A stretch of DNA of 64,000 nt from Boesenbergia rotunda (Eukaryota; Streptophyta; Magnoliopsida; Zingiberales; Zingiberaceae): positions 541,861 through 605,860 of the forward strand of contig JAGFNQ010001620.1 in assembly GCA_024364735.1 (NCBI GenBank), in the 5' to 3' direction. Shown piece after piece: positions 56,996-64,000 of this stretch. Numbering within the stretch: the first letter of the stretch is position 1; each line of letters begins with the position of its first letter. The position numbers and the translations under genes are program-made. A model generated the notes under the pieces. It did no database searches. It worked only from the letters and a program-made list of their open reading frames with translations, and was not told the origin of the DNA.

Positions 56996-57226
56996 GGCCC
57001 TTGAGGCTATGTTGTAGTGACTAGTTGTCAATCTAGGTATCCATTATTTGATCCTTAATTACGACGTATTTATAAGTATTTTTCCTCCAATAAGGTCGGA
57101 CCCTGAACGCTGAGCTTCTAGACCGTCCGTTACGAACACTTTCCGATTTATCCCGCGACCGATAAAAATTTTATGGGACCAAATCAGTTATCCAAGATTG
57201 AAAAATCCTCATTAATCATTTTTTTT
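56996..57226 (+). mobile_element. tRNA-derived SINE, copy 4
   Basis: 231 bp with the same body and T-run. A 15-bp target duplication with two mismatches flanks it (56981-56995, 57227-57241). More diverged than the others, so probably older. Confidence 0.82.
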
Positions 57227-57241
57227 TCTATTCAATATTAA

Positions 57242-58021
57242 AGAATTATTATTTTTAGTTGGCACCATTAATCTAAGCTTTAGGCTCTCCATTTTAACTA
57301 AAGTTTATCTGAACACCTAAGTAAATCGAAAAAAATATACTTTAAAGTCATCTTGACAATCAATATTAATTTTCAGGTCCTAGGATTTAGGGAATCAATT
57401 TTACAATCAACTATGAGGAGTTTGTATTTACAATTATTAACTATAATTAATCTAAATGGTGACGTCTAATTTTATCAATTATACATAATTAACTAAGAAT
57501 TATCTTGAATTGATAATATCAAAATAAAATATAATTTCAATAATTAGTTATTTTAGAAATCTAACAAAGAAATAAAAAAATTATTACCTAAAAGTATATT
57601 AAAATAACTAATGCGTGCTCTCGCGCGTGCCTACTACATGTCATTATATTTCAAACAAATATCCGAAATAAAATCTCGATGTAAAAATTTAGAAAAAGAG
57701 AACAAAATTTAAAATAACAAGTAATTATAAAACATGTCTTCTTCTACTTAATTTCCAAAAATCTGAATAATAAATTCCAATGGTAGTAACATAAAATAAA
57801 TTAATTATAAGTCAAGGGGAAAAAGGTTTTTGACGAAATTGGATGGAAGAAAATTAGCATCCACAACAATTTAATCTTTATAAATGTACATTAAAACTTA
57901 TAAATGGTCCAAAATTAGGAGAAAGCAAACAAAATAATATGTCGGAACACATTCCTTTCTTCTTTGCGTGTTCCAACCCAAAATAATTCCCCAAGAAGCT
58001 AACTTTAGAACTCTCTACATA
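57242..58021. other. AT-rich gene-free stretch
   Basis: No coding or RNA signal was recognised. Confidence 0.5.
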
Positions 58022-58481
58022 CTACAAAATATTCAACATTTAGCGATGAACATATTTCCTCGCTATTATGTCACTAAACGATAATAGCGACGGAAAAAGC
58101 GACGTCGGTTATCTCTCCGTCGCAGGTCAAAGGTAGCGACGGAAAGTCAAATTCGTCACTACTAGCGACAGGCATTAAAAAAATAATCCATCGCTAATAG
58201 CGACGGATACATACCCCCCGTCGCAAATAACCGGATTGGGGGGTGACGTGTACGGAGACAAAATAGCGACGAAAAGTCAAATATCCATCGCTAATAGTGA
58301 CAAACTAGTCAATTATCCGTCGCTATTCTATCGTAATTGGCGACGGAAAGTTAATTATCCGTCGCTGTTAGCGACGGATATAGTAAATATCCGTCGCTAT
58401 TTGCGCCGGAATAGTCAATTTTCTGCCGCAAACTATACCGTTGCAAATAGCGACTGATTTAAAAAAAAATCCATCGCTATT

Positions 58482-59170
58482 CCCAGAAAATTGCCAACAA
58501 CATCAGTTAATTTTTTCCCCTTCCCATATATACATTCAATAAATATAATATTATAAATTTTCACACCGCAATAGATATCCAAATACATAACAAACATTTC
58601 CAAATCCAAACACACACCAAACACATAGCAAACAGGAATCAAATACATATCAAACACAGAATGAATACATGAAAAAGTCCAAGTCCATACATATAAAGTT
58701 CAAGTCTAAAGATATCATATTGATATCGTAATGAAAAACTATATCGTAATGAAAAACTATAGTTTAGTAGAGAAACAATATATACATGAACACAGAGTGA
58801 ATACTGGATCAAAAGGAACAATATTCCTGCATAATAGAAGAGAAATTATATAAATAAAAATTAAATAGAGTCAATATCTGAATATAATTCTGATAATGTT
58901 AAATCTGTAAATGAAAATGAACAAATAAGAAACAATTAAGAAATAATATCTAATATACATACATTTCAACCCAGTCAATATCTGAATTCAACTCTGATAA
59001 TGTACAATCTATAAACAAAAATGAACAAATAAGAAATAATTACTGATGCATATAATAACAAATCAGATAGTTACTGATGCATATAATAACAATTACTGAA
59101 TTCAACTCTAATAATTTGATTTTATAAAATATAGACAAGAAAATATAACATACCACAAAAACGTTTCTAC
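58482..59170. other. Non-coding part of the decayed CACTA
   Basis: AT-rich, with duplicated phrases (tactgatgcatataataacaa near 59041 and 59070). No coding signal. Confidence 0.5.
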
Positions 59171-60420
59171 TCATCTGGGGTATCCTTAGGATCCTGCGTC
59201 TCCTGAGACTCAAAACGATGAGGGGCGGGCATCTGTGTCATAGGCGATAGGGTCGCTGCAAAAGCTTGCATGTGACGCACTGACTCCTCAGTATGTGTCT
59301 GGCGGGCCCGCAAATCTCTCAACTCTGCATCCCACGCTGCGTCCCTCTCGGCCCACGTCGTCTACATTGTCGTGAGTCGAGTCCGCAGGACATCATTTTC
59401 CTTCCGCAATTGACGAACCTCACTAGAGAAAGAGGAGGAGGATCCTGGACGTCTCCTAACCCCTGGAACTCTCATCTGATCATATGAGATTTTTGTCTGA
59501 GAGCTCAGGCCATATAGAGTGGTCTTCCTCCTTCCACCGACGACATCATAATAAATCTCATTCACCTGGTCGGTGGAAAGAGGTTGTGAATCCTCCCCCT
59601 CTTCAGCAAGCTGAGATGCCTCTGCCTCTGCAACTTTAGTGGTCATTGCTTCCTGTGAAATAATAATTAAATTAATCTATATAAAATGTCAAAACAAATA
59701 AAATATAATTAATATACTTACATTGATTGCTAAGGAGCGTCGATCAACAAATGACCCATCTTTTTTCTTATGGGTCTTGCTGAATTCCTCTCAACTAGTG
59801 GGAGATCTCTGTAACTCAGCAGTCTGTATACACAAAATATAATGTTTAAACATATCCAAAAAAACATACTAAATGTTTATAATGATCTAAATAAAAACTT
59901 ACCAAATCAGTGACATGCTGGACAATGGAATGGGATCTAGCCGTGTGCTTCGTGGATCCGGTGCTGGGGCCAGCAAGCTCGGAGTTGTGATTGGCTAAAG
60001 CAGTCGCAGCATTATCTTTCCAGTGCTGGGCATCCCAGACTGCTCGCCATGCTGCCCAAATTATCTCAGGGACCTCTGAAGGCCTATTTGCCTTCTTTCT
60101 CCACTTGTATACCATGTCTCTGTACAACTTGGAGCAGTAGGCATTCCATGTTCTTTTAAATTGCTCCTTTGCACCCTCCTCCCAAATATATCGTTTCTGT
60201 ACAAAAAAAAATATGGTTAGTATAATGTTAGTTGTAACATCAAATCAAATATATATCTAAACTACTTACCAAGAATTCACCGTAATAAAAAGTCTTTAAT
60301 TCTTGTTCGATATGACCCCACGTCATTGCAGTCGACAATCTTTCTTTAATTTTTTTCAAAATATATGCTGAGACCTGGTGACCATCTGGGACGAAACTGT
60401 AGCAAAAAATGAAATATATT
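59170..60420 (-). pseudogene. En/Spm Transposase_24-type gene, broken
   Basis: Minus-strand exons read: ERLSTAMTWGHIEQELKTFY (about 60370-60270); a second with YRDMVYKWRKKA and IWAAWRAVWDAQHWKDNAA (about 60195-59900); a third with EEFSKTHKKKDGSFVD (about 59820-59725); and a last with DQVNEIYYDVVGGRRKTTLYGL and a short coiled coil (59646-59362). This order is that of the plant Ptta/En/Spm transposase family (Pfam Transposase_24). An in-frame TGA just before EEFSKTH breaks it. The role in transposition of this family is not well known. Confidence 0.78.
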
Positions 60421-61289
60421 AGAAAAATTTGACCTGAATATATAAGAATTACAAATGTACTTACCAGCCACCCACTACTCTGAGTGTAATCTAATTATCA
60501 CGGGGTCTCTGGTCTGACTGCGCGACTATAAAAATCAAAACTTATAATATTAGATATGTTTCACTGATCTTAGTACAGTAATTTATCAGACTACTGATAA
60601 CACAGTAATTTTACAAGCATTTTAAGAATTGAAAAGCAATTATCTTCTATAATGCAAACTGAACACAAGAACATCTAGCAAGGAAAGCATTCTGTTCTTT
60701 ACAAGGAAAGCATTATATTCAATGCAAACTGAAATAATGCATTTGGACAATCACAAGGAAAGCATTCTACACAATTCAAGAGTCTATAGAAACAACAGAG
60801 TTCATGCAAACAACATCAAGTTTGCAGCGGCAGCGGCAGGCCGCGCGCGACAGTAACTGGCCGCGCCTGGTCGGAGCTGTCGGAATGAGAAGGTCGCGCC
60901 GCGAAAGCAGAAAACAATCAGTAGAATAGAGCATCGGAAAACCTAATATAGCATACCTGTGATCGGAAGAGGGCTCGTTGGAGGAGAAGCGTCGAGGACG
61001 ACGGAGAAGCGTCGGACACAGGGAGAGAGGAAGAAACTGATCCCGCGGTTGCGCGGGGGGGGGGGCGAGGGGACAATTTTAACCTAATTTTGCGATGGAA
61101 GTTACTTGTTCGTCGCTATTAGCGACGGGTTTGACCAATTCCGTCGCTATCGTTAGGGGTTTGACTTGAATCGCAATATTAGCGACAGATACTTTTTATC
61201 CGTCGCTATTCAATGAAATGTTTGTTGTGAACATTCCCATTCTGCTATCTTGGCATCCCCCTCACATCGGAGAAGCTCCGAACTAGCAA

Positions 61290-61740
61290 TTATGGGGTTT
61301 TTACAGAGGCGATCATGGTGTAGCTTGCATCGTGGCCAAAACCAATTATATACTGGTAAGCTCGAATTGGTGAAGATGATATTTCAAGGTATTGAATGCT
61401 TTTGACTATCCAAACTACCTATGCCTTGTGCAATGATTAATAAGATACATGTCATATGTCAAATATTTGTACGGTCCACCAAGCATTCACTCATTTCATG
61501 GGCTACCCTATGTTTGGCCAATGACGAAGGTGGTTATGGTTTGCATGACCTCTGCACCTGTAACTCCGCTCTATTTATCTAAGGTGTTGTGGAACATTCA
61601 AAGCAAGAAAGATTCGCTCTAGGTACACCGGGTGAACTATTAGTATGTTCGATGCACAAGGCAACAGATTCACCACTCATCAAGCGCCTGACTCATATTC
61701 GGTAGGTGACACCTGACATGATAGCGATTATCCTGCAGGC
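61290..61740 (+). pseudogene. LINE reverse transcriptase remnant, part 1
   Basis: Plus-strand fragments resembling the region after the reverse transcriptase core of plant L1-type LINEs: GGYGLHDLCTCNSALFI, then LWNIQSKKDSL and VHRVNY in another frame. Stops and frameshifts are frequent. Confidence 0.65.
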
Positions 61741-62211
61741 TAATGCGGAGAGGAGAATTGGGAAGAAAGCAAGAAGAGAAACGATCAAAAAATAATAATC
61801 TTTCTTATCAATAGCAGATTAATTCTCTCATAGCTAATTATATATTTATATAAACTCTAGGTCCTAAGATTAAAAAAGAAAAGAAATCCTAAAATATTGA
61901 CCTTAATTTTAATCTTATAGAGAAATAAAAGAAATCTTTCCAAAAAAGGAAATTTCTTGACAAACATTGAAATTAATAAAATAGGTTGTTGATTTAGACA
62001 AACTATGACCCATAAATATCAAAAATACCATCAAGATAAAAATTAGCAAAAATAGTAATAAAATCTTCAACGGCTCAAATGAGAGCTTAAATGGTATAAT
62101 TTGGACTCAAAAGTTGGTGATTACAGGTTCCTCAATGATAAATATATATATTTGAAATATGCACATGTATTCATCGATAGAGCCTTATTCTGAATCCTGA
62201 GTCAAAATTTA
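61741..62211. other. AT-rich stretch within the LINE remnant
   Basis: No coding signal. It separates two parts of the LINE and may be a further decayed insertion; I could not define its ends. Confidence 0.4.
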
Positions 62212-62497
62212 GCAGTTTGAAATTCAAAGGGTCATATTAGGTTGATCCATCAGCAAGAGATCCAAATAGGTGGCACAGCACAGTAGGGTGCCACGCTTCT
62301 GGGCTCATGGTTCATGCAGGAGTTGCAGCATAGGACAACAACAACATACAATTTGGCAGTTTGAAATTCAAAGGATCATATTAGGTTGATCCATCAGCAA
62401 GAGATCCAAGCAAGTGGCACAGCACAGTAGGGTGCCACGCTTCTGGGCTCTTGGTTCATGTAGGAGTTGCAACATGGGACAACGACAACATTCAATT
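62212..62497. repeat. 144-bp tandem duplication
   Basis: Units 62212-62355 and 62356-62497 differ at a handful of positions. The second unit runs into the zinc-region remnant of the LINE. Confidence 0.9.
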
Positions 62498-62499
62498 TC

Positions 62500-62715
62500 A
62501 TCAAGCCCGAGAGCAGCAACAAGGAGCGGTCATCGGTGGTATGGAAGCATTGTCATGTCAAAGCACCCTTTCATGCTTCGGCTGCTTGCGTACAGTGGAT
62601 TGCACGAAGGACAAATTGCCCTATGTATTTAGCTTGCAAGACTTATCCACTTTGTCAACAGACAGATGAGACCTCCAAGCATCTTTTCTTCCATTGCATC
62701 ATCACTATATCTTAA
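62500..62715 (+). pseudogene. LINE zf-RVT domain remnant, part 2
   Basis: Open in one frame, with VVWKHCHVKAPFHASAACVQ and the zinc-binding signature CPLC-like YPLCQQTDETSKHLFFHC. This is the C-terminal zf-RVT region of plant LINE ORF2. Element D inserted just downstream. Confidence 0.75.
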
Positions 62716-62728
62716 TCGACGAAGGTCA

Positions 62729-63682
62729 TGTTGAGCATCATAGGCCGGCTAGAGGAGGGGTGAATAGCTCGATTCCCCTAAGTCGATTGATTCTTCCTAC
62801 AATTATTAGTGCGCAAGCGGAATAATAATAAATTAAACTAATAAAGAAGAACATCAATTAATTTAACGTGATTCAGAGATAAAACTCCTACTCCACGGCA
62901 GTCCGTAAGGTGGATGATTCCAATCCGTCGGTGGATGACTCCTCAAAAAGTCTCCGACTAGCTCGCGTAGCTCCTTGTGGGTGGAGAAACCTCGCCATAA
63001 CTCGCACAAGACCTCTGAGCACAAAGACTACTAATTGACCTTTAATTAAAGCCAATTTCATCAACACTAGCCAACCAAACCGAGCTCTCTTAAATAAAGC
63101 TCGTGGCTGAACTAGCCGTTACTAGTCGATTGATTCCAACACCAGTCGACTGGTTGATCCAAATTTGAACGTTACAGCCCAACGTTCGAATTTCAGCTGA
63201 CACCAGTCGATTGCACAGAAGATCAACCGATTGATCTTTCTGTGCTCACTATCAGTCGACTGCTCTCAGAAGCAGTCGACTGCCCATACCCTAAACCTAG
63301 GGTTTCTCTTCCCGAGTACAATTCACTCAGCACTCGGACTCTACGACTCACTTGACTCTTCGTGCAGCCTTGACTCTTACCTTCAAGTCTTCTTCAATTT
63401 TGGCTCTCGTCCGTCGAATGCATGTAAGCCCGTGGTTCGTCTCCTAATGTCATCCTTCACGTATGCCTCGAAGTGCGCTTCCTCGACTCATCGTTGATGC
63501 CTTGTCCACAGTCCTTCGGATGCGGCATCCTTCACCGAACCCGAAATCGTCAAGCTAAGTCTATGTGTATCCTGCAAACTTGCACACTCAAATATACCTA
63601 CCAAATACAAGGTGATCCTAACTTAAATATTTTGCCCAAACATCAAAACACTTGGTCCCATGGACCATAGACTGCCTCAACA
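62729..63682 (-). repeat. 3' LTR of element D
   Basis: 954 bp, related to the LTRs of C and B, with CAGTCGACTG or near forms at about 63124-63286. Confidence 0.87.
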
Positions 63683-64000
63683 ATCACCCCCTTTTTGATG
63701 TTTGATAATACATTTAAGTTAGGGATATAAATAGCAAATACAAAGGCTCCCAAGATGCTCCCCTATATTTAACTTACAAACATTTTTTATGAACTAATTA
63801 CAAGGCTCCTCCTTCGCCAATATATAAGCAACAATGCTCCCCCTTTACCTAATGTCCCCTTTGATCTAGGATTTATTACAAAGACGTGTTTGGTTTCCCA
63901 CATAAAACTGACACTTTTACCCCTTTGCCACACATAAAAAGAACTCCAACAATCTCTCAATTGTTGGATTCTTAACCCTCTAACGATCATAAACATTATG
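62729..64000 (-). mobile_element. Non-autonomous LTR retrotransposon, element D (cut by window end)
   Basis: The minus-strand 3' LTR (62729-63682), a purine tract (63683-63697) and about 300 bp of internal sequence resembling element C (8111 onward) are inside the window. Candidate target duplication GGTCA (62724-62728); its partner lies beyond the window. The frame at 63787-63996 is unsupported. Confidence 0.85.

Larger units (their letters stand above)
58022..61229 (-). mobile_element. Decayed CACTA (En/Spm) element
   Basis: Both ends hold blocks of TAGCGACGG and its complement (about 58070-58480 and 61090-61215), the sub-terminal repeats typical of CACTA elements. The left end ACTACAAAATATT resembles a CACTA terminus that has lost its first base; the right end is too worn to align cleanly. 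Inside is a Transposase_24-type gene on the minus strand. Exact borders are approximate. Confidence 0.7.

Overview
The window is nuclear DNA from a flowering plant, most likely a monocot. It contains an intronless DELLA gene of the rice SLR1 type with high GC in its third codon positions, plant-type split genes with GT/AG introns, and a dense load of plant retrotransposons (tRNA-Met-primed Ty1/copia types, CACTA, LINE, SINE, MITE). I cannot fix the species; a non-grass monocot is a guess.

Layout. A tRNA-derived SINE (47-290) lies upstream of the DELLA gene (1565-3436, +). After a gene-free stretch with a GC-rich repeat-like island (about 5390-6480) comes a non-autonomous minus-strand LTR element, here called C (7087-11859). 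Next is a VPS4/SKD1 ESCRT-III-disassembly ATPase gene on the minus strand (20405 down to 13140). Its first exon has been invaded by about 1.9 kb copied from a PB1-domain gene that sits farther right (45222-47217, -). The insertion keeps the reading frame and all splice sites, so the locus can encode an MIT-PB1-AAA fusion of 1,061 residues.

Between the SKD1 5' end and the ribosomal protein L26 gene (43807-44262, +) lies a 23-kb nest. An old, broken Ty1/copia element E (20648-43596) was split by element A (22927-34830, about 2-kb LTRs) and by element B (35018-41197, minus strand). Element A was then hit by a CACTA transposon (26360-30558) that carries an apparently intact eIF1A gene (27452-27886) and the tail of a Ulp1-like protease. 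Each insertion has a target-site duplication, so the order of events can be read. Without element E, SKD1 and RPL26 would be head-to-head genes about 450 bp apart.

The right side holds the PB1 donor gene, a long AT-rich gene-free region with LTR-like repeats, a MITE and a double SINE insertion, a WEB-family coiled-coil gene (54468-55773, -), another SINE, a second decayed CACTA element (about 58022-61229), LINE remnants, and the start of a further LTR element D (62729 to the window end).

Most striking: (1) the in-frame MIT-PB1-AAA chimera flanked by a 46-bp duplication; (2) a CACTA element carrying a whole translation-factor gene; (3) arrays of short hairpins in the LTRs whose stem arms change together while the loop stays constant, with one hairpin module shared between two different element families.
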